A stretch of 64,000 nucleotides of DNA from assembly GCA_902651635.1 (NCBI GenBank), contig CACRSC010000018.1:19656-83655 (forward strand), given 5' to 3'. Every line of letters begins with the position of its first letter. The stretch's first letter is position 1. Positions 22,251 through 32,028 of the stretch are shown here, piece after piece. The position numbers and the translations under genes were made by a program. Under the pieces are notes generated by a model. The model saw only the letters and a program-made list of their open reading frames with translations, ran no database searches and was not told where the DNA came from. Source of the DNA: Mastigamoeba balamuthi (lineage: Eukaryota; Evosea; Mastigamoebida; Mastigamoebidae).

Positions 22251-25200
22251 TTACGTGAGACGGTGATGCACGTGGACGTCGGGCGTCCTGGGCTTGGCGT
22301 CGACAGCAGCCCTGGCCCGGACACAGCACAGCGCCTTGTGGACCACGAAGGCTGCAGCCACCGCCAGCAGGTAGACAAAGCACGTCTCGAGCAGCCACGC
22401 GAGGAACGGGCTGCTCTCGAGCGCCCCCACAACGCGCAGCTGCGTCTCGAGGACGATGTTCACCTTGATCCACTCCTTGATCGGCCACCCATCGCTCTGC
22501 AGGCGTGCGGTGCGGGTCAGCGGCGCTTGCCGGTCGTAGCGTTGCAGCAGCGGTTAACCCAACGCAAACGCAACCTCAGTTCTTTGGCAGCTCGAGTTGC
22601 GAACAGCAGAGACGGGGTGCTGTGCCACGCGCCTTGCGGTTGAGGTGGTTGCACATGGTGATGTTGCCGTGGTTCTTCTCGAGGCACTTCTGCACGGGGC
22701 TGTTGGCGAAGATGAGGGTCTTGGTGTCGTGCTGCAGGACCTCGAGCTCCTTCCAGTCGGCGGGCATCGCGGGGCAATGGGCCATCTTGCGCACGTGGCG
22801 CGCGTAGGGCTTGTTCCTGAACCACCGCCTGGCCGCGATGACCACCTCGTTGGTGTCGAGCTCGTCGTGCGTCAGGTGCAGCATGTTGCCTTCGTGGAAC
22901 TTGTTCTCCTGGTTGCACGTGAACCCGTTGAACTGGTACATGATCGAGATGACCGACTGGTCGAAGTTGTGCGTGTCCCTTCCCGAGCCCTTGGGGCAGA
23001 TGCACTCCTCGCGCAGCGCGCACCTGTGCGAGCACGAGGAAGGCCAGTGAGGCAACAGCCGAATGGGACGGGCGTCTCACTTGACGGAGGGCTGGAGGAC
23101 CCGTCTCTCGGCGTCGCTGCCCTTGACAAAGCCCTGGAGGCCTCCCATGCAGAACTGCTTGTCGAACTTGTCCAGCTCGCCCACTCCGAGCTCTCGCGGG
23201 GTCTGCGGCATCGTGACCTGCCTCACAGCGTACTGCGAGCGGGAACGGGCCCCACGCCGTCAGGCCACCGGGGATCACAGGAGAGGAGGAAAGCTGACCT
23301 TCTGCACGCCGCTGAAGTACCCGTGCCTGCGCAGGCTGGCGCGGAGGTCCGTCAGGGGCCTGCGGATCTCGAGGCCCGCGTCGACGACGAGGATCGTGTC
23401 CGAGTAGGCGAAGGACTCGTTGATGAGCAGCAGCTTCCACGCGTAGTTGTAGAGGCGGCGCACGTGCGGGGGGTACGGGTCGAAGTTGAACCGCCGCAGC
23501 TGCACGCCCTCCCAGCACGAGGCCTCTTCCCACTGCTCGCGCTTGAGGCCCAGGTCGTAGATGACGAGCGGCACGCCGCCCTCCCAGACGTGCAGCGACC
23601 CGACGAGGTTCCGCAGCCTGTCGAAGAACTGGCTCGAGGCCGCCGTGATGATCACCAGCGAGTCGTTGGCGGGCGCGGCCACGCGGTGGCCGTCGGCGCT
23701 CGCGTGGTGCCCGTGGACCAGCGCCGGCGGCAGCGCGGGCGCCAGGGCGAACAGCCACACGGGCACCGCCACGCAGAGCGCCACCAGCAGCGCCGCCCTG
23801 AAGCTCGGCACCGGCACGGACCTGCACGCGCGCGTGGCCACCGCGCACGACGCGGCGTACACGAGCCGGGCCCCGTGGCCCACCTTGGCGACCTTGCCCG
23901 TGGTCGCGGCGGCCGCCAGGAGCACCAGGGCGCACGTGACAAAGGCCACGCGCTTGAGCAGCGTGAAGGCGGCCTCCTGGACGCGGCACTGGTGGTGCGG
24001 GAGGTTCCTGTCGCCGTCGGCCAGCGCGATCCACTGGCCCGGCGACAGCTCGACGGCGCAGACGTGGTGCAGGCGCCCGGCGGTCCAGGCGGCGCCGCCC
24101 TCGCCGGGGAGGACGCTGCGCACGAGCGACTCGCGGTACTCTGTCGGCGTCAGCTCGTCGATGCGGAACACGTGTATGCCGATGCCGTACGCGCCGTCGT
24201 CGTCCTGCGCGTACCGCCACACGCGGGCGTCGAAGACGACGGGCGGGCCGCCGCAGCGCCCGTAGCGCTTAGACGAGGTGATGGGGCTGCGCGGGTGCTC
24301 GGCCCACTCGGAGCCCAGCAGCGACTTGGTGACGAAGAGCCGCAGGCTGCCGCGCCGCGTGACGAAGACGTACCAGAGGCCGCGCCACCACACGGCGCTG
24401 GGGTCGACCCAGCCCGTGCCGCCGAGCGCCGTGTGCACGTGCTTCCAGCCCAGCGGGAAGGCGTCGGCGGTGGTCTCGTAGACGCGGATGCCCGTCGACT
24501 GGTGAGTCTCGGGTATCATGACGGTGCGGCCCGTCGGCGGGTCGTAGTAGACGCCCGGGTAGCTCAGGTGGAACGGCTCGCTGAGCGCCGTGCCGACGTG
24601 CGTCCACGTGGCCCCGCGGTCGCTGCTGACGGCCGCCCCGATCTCTCCGATGCCCCTCACGAGGTTCTTCATCTCGTACGTCGCGTACCACTGCCCGGGG
24701 GGGAAGGGCCGTCAGCCGACGCTGGGCGGGGGATGGGGAGCGGAGGGAGGGGAGGCACCTGGGAGCCGTTGCGCGGGATGACGAGGAAGGGGTCGGCGAC
24801 GAACGACGACGGAGGGGAGCTGCCGGTGATGCTGCACGTGAACGTGGCCTGCTGCTCCTTGGCGAGCTCCAGCGTCTGCGGCGAGGTCCCACGGGCCCAG
24901 CCCACCTGCCACGACCCCTCGTAGTCCCACCCTGCGCAGGGCGCGCGGCGTCGCGTGAGCCCTCGGCGGCGCGGCCACAGAGAGCGCACGAGAAAGGGAA
25001 ACCGTGACTGTGCCCACTGCCCCCCACAGTTCAAGTTGGGGCCAGCAGGGCAGGAAAAATGGGGGACAGGGCACAGGGCACGCGGGACGGACGCGAACGC
25101 GACGCGGGATGGGTGGGGGAGGCCGGGGGCGCACCGCAGGGCACGGGGTCCGAGTACATGCGGCCGCGGATGCGGTGGTAGGAGAGGAAGCCGCAGGGGT

Positions 25201-25303
25201 CGACGACGAGGTCGGCAAAGAGGACAGCGGTCACCACGCAGAGCGCGGCCACGGCCACGCGCGACTTCAGGAGGCACTGGGGCACGGGCACCCACGTCAG
25301 CAT
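22251..25303 (-). CDS. Multi-pass glycosyltransferase: GINT1-like propeller plus DUF1647-like domain
   Basis: Six or so exons. The start at 25303 gives MLTWVPVPQ, then an N-terminal helix (VAVAALCVVTAVLFADLVV). The next exons encode a five-bladed-propeller-like region seen at the N-terminus of plant glucosamine inositolphosphorylceramide transferase: WDYEGSWQVGWARG, FVADPFLVIPRNGSQ, WYATYEMKN, GEIGAAVSSDRG, HLSYPGVYY, MIPETHQS, GWVDPSAVWW, WAEHPRSPI. Two membrane helices follow, then a DUF1647-type domain: VIITAASSQFFDRLRNLVGS, VIYDLGLKREQW, FNFDPYPPHVRRLYNYAWK, ILVVDAGLEIRRP, and a Cys-rich part. The last exon adds one more helix (LLETCFVYLLAVAAAFVVH). A role in making membrane glycoconjugates is inferred. 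Donor and acceptor unknown. Neighbours give no hint. Confidence 0.7.
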
Positions 25304-25755
25304 CGGCGGGCTGGTCGCGTGGTCAGCGAGAGAGCGTGGTGCGGAAGCCGAACAGGAATGACTGTGAGACCTGTGTATCAAAGCCCAGAATATCTTCCGG
25401 GGGAAAATCTTGAGTTTCCGAGTTTCGGGAGGTCTCCTTCCGGCGCGTCGTACCTCGCGTGCATTCGTTGAGGGCGTGTGTTCAATCCGTTCGGGGACGG
25501 AGCAGGCCCAGCAAGCAAGCGACCCGATCTGGTTCTGATTCACAGCGAGTGAATCGGGCAGGTTCCGGAAGATCAGGGCTCATTAAATTGCCTGATTTAC
25601 CAGGAACCGGCACCCCCTCCCCTCCTCATCAGGAAGATCTGAGGAATCGCGCCCCGCGACACGCAACCCCCGTCAAAAGGGATTGTGCGCCCGCGGTGTG
25701 TGTCGAGTCCAACGCGTACCGCGCAACCACGGGGGCTGTTATCTGCGGCACCAGC
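25304..25755. other. Divergent promoter region between glycosyltransferase and PP2C genes
   Basis: About 450 bp. It contains AATATCTTCCGGGGGAAAAT at 25388-25407 and GGTTCCGGAAGATC at 25561-25574, examples of a CCGGAA-type motif that recurs upstream of genes in this window. No coding frame supported. Confidence 0.4.
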
Positions 25756-26992
25756 ATGAGCCACCCCACGTCTGTCCGACAGGTCGGCGTCGCCACCGAG
25801 CGCAACCCCGGCTACCGCCGCACCATGGAGGTTTTTTTTACACCGCGTCTGCCGCCGCTTCCGCCCCGCGTCTCACCGCTTCTCCGGCGCCCGCCGGGCG
25901 CGCGCCGGCTGCCAGGACGCGCACACGGTGGTGGACAAGTTCGCGGGGCACGACGACTGCGGGTTCTTCGCCGTTTATGACGGGCACGGCGGCAAGAGCG
26001 CCGCAGAGTACGCCGCTGGGCACCTGCACAAGGCGCTCGAGCGGCTGCTGGTGGCCGCCGGCGGGTCGCAGCAGCAGCCCGTCATCGGCGACCTGCTCAA
26101 GCGCGCGTACCTCGAGGTCGACCGCGCGATGCTCGAGGCCGGCGTGCAGTACCCGGGCTGCGCCGCCGCCTCTGTCGTCGTCCGCTCGGTCAACGGCCAG
26201 CGCTGGCTCCACGTCGCCAACTGCGGCGACACCCACGTCGTCGTCATGTGCGCCCCTCTCGCCCCCCCCTCGTCGGATGCCGCGTCGCGTCGCGTCCTGC
26301 GCCGCTCCTCTCCACGCGTGACGTGACGTGGCGTGGGCACGACCGCCGTGGGGGCTATTCTTAGTGCAGGCGCTTTTCGCTGCGCTTTTCCGCTCCAAAC
26401 GCTGACGTGGCGCTGTGGGCGCTATTTATAGCCGCGACGGCATGGCGGTGAGGCTGACGACCGAGCACAAGGCCGGCGTGCCCGAGGAGGACGCGGCGAT
26501 CAAGGCCAAGGGCGGCTTCATCAATAACGGCCGCGTCAACGGTGCGCGCGTTTTGCCCAGAACCGCTGCAAAAAATGCGAATCGCGGCGACTGACGGCGG
26601 CGGGCTGGTGGGCGCAGGGATGCTCGCCGTCACGAGGTCGCTCGGGGACCACGCCATGAAGGAGTTCATCAGCGGCGAGCCCTCGGTCAAGGAGTACCGC
26701 CTGCTGCCCAGCGAGACGCACCTCATCATCGCCTGCGACGGCGTGCGCCCGGCCCTCAGCTGTCGTTTTTGTGCTCAATTGCAATTGATTTTCTGACGTG
26801 GGGGCTGCAATTCACTGCGCGCGCGCTGCCGGGGGCGCACCTGAACAGCTCTGGGACGTCGTGACGCCGGAGGAGTGCGTGCCGGTGGTGGCGTCGGAGA
26901 CGGACATGGCCCGCGCGGCCAAGGAGCTGCTGTCGCGGGCGCTCAAGGCGGGCACGACGGACAACGTCACGATCATCACCATCGCGCTCTAA
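25756..26992 (+). CDS. PP2C-family serine/threonine protein phosphatase
   Basis: Metal-dependent phosphatase (PPM family). Five exons in phase: 25756-25830, 25916 to about 26245, 26432-26541, 26618-26742, 26849-26992; about 260 residues, a catalytic core with little else. Motifs: RNPGYRRTMEDAHTVVDKF (across the first splice), FFAVYDGHGG with metal Asp, CAAASVVV (in place of the usual GSTA), HVANCGDTHVVVM, LTTEHKAGVPEED, GMLAVTRSLGDHAMKEF, LIIACDGLWDVV (across a splice) and GTTDNVTIITIAL with the last metal Asp. All motifs that bind the two metal ions seem present. No membrane helix or extra domain. Cytosolic or nuclear location is assumed. Confidence 0.92.
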
Positions 26993-27685
26993 GGACCAGG
27001 AAGCCAGCCCCCCTCGCCCCTGTGCCCGGCCCCCTCTATGACAATAACACACCCTGCTAAGAAGCTTCCGTTCGATCGTGGTCCGAGTAGTCGTCTGTCG
27101 AGGGCGTTGGCACAGCCCACGATAACCGCGTGCGACGCGAAAGCATCAGCGGAGGACGCAGTCTATCGGGGCACATCACCACCGACGCCGGCGACTCCAG
27201 GGCACACTTCGATCACAAACAAACCCTGAAAGCCGAGTGGGAGGCATCATCGGGTGCCGGAGAAAAGCCAAGCCTCCCTGCTACGAGCTCGTCCCTGTCC
27301 TCCAGCCCCACAGAGGATGCCGAAGGCAGCGACAATCTGGGGGGACGAACACACGAAAGCAAGCAGTGCACCCCCAGCGTCGTCGCGGGAGCCCTTTCCC
27401 GTTCTCAGCTCCGTCCCAGCGGTACCAGCGAGGGCTGTTGACCGCAACCACACCCGATCCTGAAACGTGCACAGAAAGTGCAGCCACGACCCCCACTGGA
27501 CAATGGCATGCGGCTGAGACGGCGTGTCATTCCCGCAACGAACGACACGTCGACAAGATCCGTGGGTTTTCACAACGCCATCGAAAAATATCGGGCGGTC
27601 CGTTGGGGGTATAAAACTCGTCGGAGCCTCAGTACATTTCTCAAACAAAAGTAACAAAGCAAGGGACACCGCAGCAGGCTTTGAC
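26993..27685. other. Intergenic upstream of xylose isomerase
   Basis: About 690 bp with several mid-length open frames on both strands but none with recognisable motifs or a consistent splice structure. The last 80 bp hold the xylose isomerase TATA box. Confidence 0.45.
27610..27615 (+). promoter_or_regulatory. TATA box of the xylose isomerase gene
   Basis: TATAAA in the context GGGGTATAAAACTC, 76 bp before the ATG at 27686, leaving room for a 5'UTR of about 40-45 bases. One of few clear TATA boxes here. Confidence 0.65.
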
Positions 27686-29315
27686 ATGGCCGAGTACTTC
27701 AAGGGCATACCCCAGCGCATCCCGTTCAAGGGCCCCGAGTCCCGGGACGCGCTGTCGTACCGGTTCTACAACGCGGACGAGGTGGTGCTGGGCCGCCCCA
27801 TGCGCGAGTGGCTCCGCTTCTCCGTCGTCTACTGGCACACCTTCCGCGCCTCGGGCGCCGACCCCGTGCGTCTTCTCGCCCGCCCGTACTCCCACGCAGC
27901 TCGCTGCCTTTTGGATGGCAGTTCGTGTCGCTCTGTTGCCTCCACTATCCTGAACGCTGCTGACGCGTGTGCCGTTTCATCGCCTCTGCAATGAAAAAAT
28001 GCGCACACAGTTCGGGGCGCCGACGATGGTGAGGGAGTGGGACGACGGGTCGGCGTCGATGGAGAACGCGAAGCGGAGGCTGCGGGTGGCGTTTGAGTTC
28101 ATGCGGCGGCTGGGCGTCGAGTACTGGGCGTTCCACGACCGGGACATCGCGCCCGAGGGGGCGACGCTGGCCGAGACCAACGCGGCGCTGGACGAGGTGG
28201 CGGCCGAGGCGGAGCGGCTGCAGGGCGAGACGGGGATCAAGCTGCTGTGGGGGACGGCGAACCTGTTCGGGCACCCGCGCTACATGAACGGGGCGGCGAC
28301 GAGCCCGAGCGCGGACGTGTTCGCTCAGGGGGCGGCGCAGGTGAAGAAGGCGATGGAGGTGACCAAGCGGCTCGGCGGCTCGGGGTACGTGTTCTGGGGC
28401 GGGCGCGAGGGCTACCAGTCGACGCTGAACACGGACATGGCGCTGGAGAAGCGCAACTTCGCGACGTTCCTGCGGATGGCTGCCGAGCACAAGCGTAAGA
28501 TCGGGTTCGGGGGCCAGCTGCTGATCGAGCCCAAGCCCCGCGAGCCGACCAAGCACCAGTACGACTACGACGCCGACACGGTGCTCGGCTTCCTGCGGGC
28601 CAACGGCCTGCTGGACGACTTCGCGCTCAACATCGAGCCCAACCACACGACGCTGGCCGGGCACGACTACGAGCACGACATCATCGTGGCCCACCTGGCC
28701 GGCAAGCTGGGCAGCATCGACGCCAACACGGGCGACCCCCTGCTGGGCTGGGACACGGACCAGTTCATCCCCGAGCTGCGCAAGGCCGTGCAGGTGATGC
28801 TGTGCGTCGTCAGGCAGGGCGGCCTGGCCCAGGGCGGCCTCAACTTCGACTGCAAGGTCCGCAGGGAGTCCACGTCGGTCGAGGACCTCTTCGTCGCCCA
28901 CATCTCCGCCATGGACCAGTGGGCCCGCGCCCTCCGCATCGCCGCCCAGATCGAGACCGACAAGGCCCTCCAGACCCTCGTCGACGAGCGCTATGCCTCG
29001 TACAACACGTGCGCTTGCCTCCCTCCCTGCGCCCTGCCGCCCACCCCCCTCTCCAGCGGGTATTACCGCGCTTGGGGATTGCAGTCTCACTGCTGCCGGC
29101 ACAGTGGCATCGGAAAGAAGATCAAGGACGGTCAGACCTCCTTCGAGGAGCTCGAGAAGGTGCGATGATGTGTTTGACGCTTTACAGACGGGGCTGCGGG
29201 CGGTACCTCAACTCACAACCGTTCGCCCGTGCAGTACGCGCTGGAGCACAAGGACGCCAAGGCGACGTCAGCGAGGCAGGAGCTGTTCGAGCTCACCCTC
29301 AACCGCTACCTGTGA
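27686..29315 (+). CDS. Xylose isomerase
   Basis: Converts D-xylose to D-xylulose (and D-glucose to D-fructose); homotetrameric barrel enzyme needing two divalent ions. Four exons in phase: 27686-27865, 28011-29008, 29105-29159, 29235-29315, about 438 residues, the length of the longer (class II) enzymes. MAEYFKGIPQRIPFKGPES opens the protein. Active-site motifs are intact: YWAFHDRDIAPEG (catalytic His and Asp), GGREGYQ, LLIEPKPREPTKHQYD (metal Glu), LNIEPNHTTLAGH (metal Glu and His), GSIDANTGD, LLGWDTDQF, and LNFDCKVRRES. The start is set by the family's N-terminal sequence and a TATA box 76 bp upstream. Xylose isomerase is patchily distributed in eukaryotes, so lateral gain in an ancestor is possible; introns and GC-rich codons show it is settled in this genome. 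Confidence 0.95.
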
Positions 29316-29430
29316 GCACAGTATACCGCCACCAGGAGCTGTCAGCTGTCTCTCTCGTTCGGGTTCCTGCTGGCCCTCTTAGACCCAAACGCTGTCGATA
29401 GAAACCACACAGTTTGGACGATCAAATAAT

Positions 29431-30309
29431 TCAAGTGTCTTCGTTCACCAATTTGTGGTGTGGTGCTCCTATCTGCATGCCGCCCTTGGTCAGGGCGGCA
29501 CCCCAGGGCCAGCCGCGTGGAGGCTGGAGCACATATGGTCCCGCCGGCCCGGGCGGCCCTTGCGGGCCGCTCAAAGGCTCCTGCTGCTTCGGTCTCGCCG
29601 CGCCGTCCTCTGCTGCTGCTGCTCCGTCTGCGCCCTGTCGCTGCCGGCCGAGTGGGCAGCGCTGACCAGCACTGCGGCGGGCTTGGCGGCCCGTCTGGGC
29701 GACCGCGCCGCCAGGGGGCCCCCTGATGGGCCCTGATGGGCGCGGCTGTGCGCCGTGGCGTGCGGGGCGCCGCGGGGCACATCCGCAGACGTCCCCGGGA
29801 AACTCGTGTCGCGGAAGAGCAGCCACCGACGAGGGCCCCGCGGCGCCCCCACGCCGGGCGCCGAGCCCGCTCTGGCGCGGGGGGAGCGTTGGGGGCAGAG
29901 GGCGCCCAGGGCCAGAGCACCCGCGACGTGCCCTCCCCTCCGCAGCTCCTCCGACGCCGCGGGGGCGCTGGCCACCGCTGGTGCCCTCTGCCCCGCTGCC
30001 CCCCCCCCGCGCCTGTCGGCCGCGCGAGGGCCGAGGGGCTGGCCCGGGGGGCAGCGCCCGCCGGCGGGAGACCCATTCCTCCTCCCCCCCCGCGGGTCCC
30101 CCAGTGCGGGCGCTGCCCCGGTGGGCCCTTGCCCTCGGCCCCCGCCGCGGCCTCCGCTCCTCGTTCCTCTCCCCGTTCCTCTCCTCGTTCCTCTCCTCGT
30201 TCCGCTCTTCCGCTCCGCCGCCTCGCGAGCCTCTCCTGCCATCTCGACCACGTCTGGACACCGCGGCCACCCCGCCCTGGTGAGATAGGGCCCGCGGATC
30301 CGCCTGCAT
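29431..30309 (-). CDS. Questionable ORF downstream of the left-arm heat-shock promoter
   Basis: From the first ATG after the outward TATA box (30309) an uninterrupted frame of about 290 codons runs to 29431. It is rich in Arg, Gly, Ala and Pro, contains a short repeat (EERNEERNGERNEERR) and ends in KGGMQIGAPHHKLVNEDT. The C-terminal half is preserved in the same frame on the other arm, where arm-to-arm indels are multiples of three, a weak sign of coding. The right arm has an early stop in this frame, and other frames are equally open. No family recognised. The transcript could equally be a non-coding stress RNA. Confidence 0.25.
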   Translation of the reverse strand: MQADPRALSHQGGVAAVSRRGRDGRRGSRGGGAEERNEERNEERNGERNEERRPRRGPRARAHRGSARTGGPAGGEEEWVSRRRALPPGPAPRPSRGRQARGGGSGAEGTSGGQRPRGVGGAAEGRARRGCSGPGRPLPPTLPPRQSGLGARRGGAAGPSSVAALPRHEFPGDVCGCAPRRPARHGAQPRPSGPIRGPPGGAVAQTGRQARRSAGQRCPLGRQRQGADGAAAAEDGAARPKQQEPLSGPQGPPGPAGPYVLQPPRGWPWGAALTKGGMQIGAPHHKLVNEDT

Positions 30310-30380
30310 CGACCGCGGCGGTGACAACAACGGAACAGAACAAACACAGCAGGGATTTGATCTTTGGTGCATTTCCCCAT

Positions 30381-30388
30381 ATTTATAC
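30381..30388 (-). promoter_or_regulatory. TATA box, left arm of inverted repeat
   Basis: TATAAATA on the minus strand, pointing away from the repeat centre toward the xylose isomerase 3' end. Mirrors 32021-32028. Confidence 0.65.
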
Positions 30389-30419
30389 TCGCGGAAATTC
30401 CCCCCGATCCGCACAACGG

Positions 30420-30432
30420 AAACTTCTAGAAG
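30420..30432 (-). promoter_or_regulatory. Heat-shock element, left arm
   Basis: GAAACTTCTAGAA: three alternating inverted GAA/TTC units at perfect spacing, the consensus for heat-shock factor binding. It lies about 32 bp upstream of the outward minus-strand TATA box at 30381-30388 and mirrors the element on the right arm. Confidence 0.7.
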
Positions 30433-30442
30433 CGCCCTTACC

Positions 30443-30800
30443 GCAGCGCCGATCGCGCGCTCAGGGCGCCGCAAGGGCGAGACGGATTTGTGCGGGATAC
30501 CGCGGCGCGCGAGGGCGAGGGGAGCGAACCCGCCCGCCGACGACGGCAAGACACAACAGTCGCAAAGATGAAATTCTAACGGGCCCTCTCCCCGACAACA
30601 AACAGAAAACGCTATCCCCGCTCCAAATAAAAAGAACCGCCCGCAGCGCCGAGCACGCGCTCACGGCACCGTATGGCGGGACGTAATTGCGCGGGGTTAT
30701 GCGGCGCGCGAGGAGAGCGGTACCGCACGCCGACAGCAAAACGCAATTGAAAAGTCGAATTCAAACTGCCGCCCCCCCAACATCAGAAAACGATATCCCC
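30443..30800. repeat. Two tandem imperfect modules of about 190 bp, left arm
   Basis: Two successive blocks share the same order of landmarks: CGCAGCGCCGA (30443 and 30642), GCGGCGCGCGAGG (about 30508 and 30701), and AGAAAACG(C/A)TATCCCC (30604 and 30785). The unit is mirrored in the right arm (about 31610-31965), so four copies exist. They lie upstream of the heat-shock promoters and may be promoter-proximal repeats. Confidence 0.55.
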
Positions 30801-31976
30801 CGCTTCGTGCGCGCGGGCACGGCAGAGCGCGGCACGCGACGCGAAACGTGCGCCACGCGGGGTTGGCCGCGGAGAGGGGGATATCGACCGAAAGGGGGGG
30901 ATCGTCAACGCGGGGGTGTGGGGAGGCGCGCGTGGCGGCAACGGGAGGGGGGGCCCTTAATAATTGCCGCGAAAACAGAAACGAGGTCGTGGGACGCGTC
31001 AAGAGGGCTGGGCGCACCGTGGATCGCCCGGGCGTCGTAGTCCAGAACGAACAGCACCCGCCAGCCGCGTCGGAGGCTCGGCGGGTCCAGCGCCTCGCGA
31101 ACGCGAAGAGGTTGTTAAGAAAAAAGGTGTTTTGCGTCACGCGGAAATTGGCTGACGTTGGCGCCACAATATCGCGCGAGTGAGATGCACGTGACACCAC
31201 ACGATATCTTACAGCAAGGTTCGGTCAACCGCACCTCGAGGCCACGTGTGGATTTGCCAGTGACGCCAGCAACCCCACCTTTTTTTCTTAACAACATCTT
31301 CGCGTTCGCGAGGCGCTGGACCCGCCGAGCCTCCGACGCGGCTGGCGGGTGCTGTTCGTTCTGGACTACGACGCCCGGGCGATCCACGGTGCGCCCAGCC
31401 CTCTTGACGCGTCCCACGACCTCGTTTCTGTTTTCGCGGCAATTATTAAGGGCCCCCCCTCCCGTTGCCGCCACGCGCGCCTCCCCACACCCCCGCGTTG
31501 ACGATCCCCCCCTTTCGGTCGATATCCCCCTCTCCGCGGCCAACCCCGCGTGGCGCACGTTTCGCGTCGCGTGCCGCGCTCTGCCGTGCCCGCGCGCACG
31601 AAGCGGGGGATATCGTTTTCTGATGTTGGGGGGGCGGCAGTTTGAATTCGACTTTTCAATTGCGTTTTGCTGTCGGCGTGCGGTACCGCTCTCCTCGCGC
31701 GCCGCATAACCCCGCGCAATTACGTCCCGCCATACGGTGCCGTGAGCGCGTGCTCGGCGCTGCGGGCGGTTCTTTTTATTTGGAGCGGGGATAGCGTTTT
31801 CTGTTTGTTGTCGGGGAGAGGGGCCGTTAGAATTTCATCTTTGCCACTGTTGTGCCTTGCCGTCGTCGGCGGGCGGGTTCGCTCCCCTCGCCCTCGCGCG
31901 CCGCGGTATCCCGCACAAATCCGTCTCGCCCTTGCGGCGCCCTGAGCGCGCGATCGGCGCTGTGTGGTAAGGGCGC

Positions 31977-31989
31977 TTCTAGAAGTTTC
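31977..31989 (+). promoter_or_regulatory. Heat-shock element, right arm
   Basis: TTCTAGAAGTTTC: perfect nTTCnnGAAnnTTCn arrangement for heat-shock factor, about 32 bp upstream of the TATA box at 32021-32028 and mirrored in the left arm. Confidence 0.7.
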
Positions 31990-32020
31990 CGTTGTGCGGA
32001 TCGGGGGGAATTTCCGCGAG

Positions 32021-32028
32021 TATAAATA
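32021..32028 (+). promoter_or_regulatory. TATA box, right arm of inverted repeat
   Basis: TATAAATA on the plus strand in the context GCGAGTATAAATATGG, directed outward toward the 3' end of the DNA ligase IV gene. Confidence 0.65.

Noticed and set aside
30848-31558. Inward-facing frames in both arms with nearly identical products (MRHAGLAAERG start)
   Set aside because: They sit in the promoter-like modules, diverge in the spacer and have no family likeness; best explained by the repeat itself.
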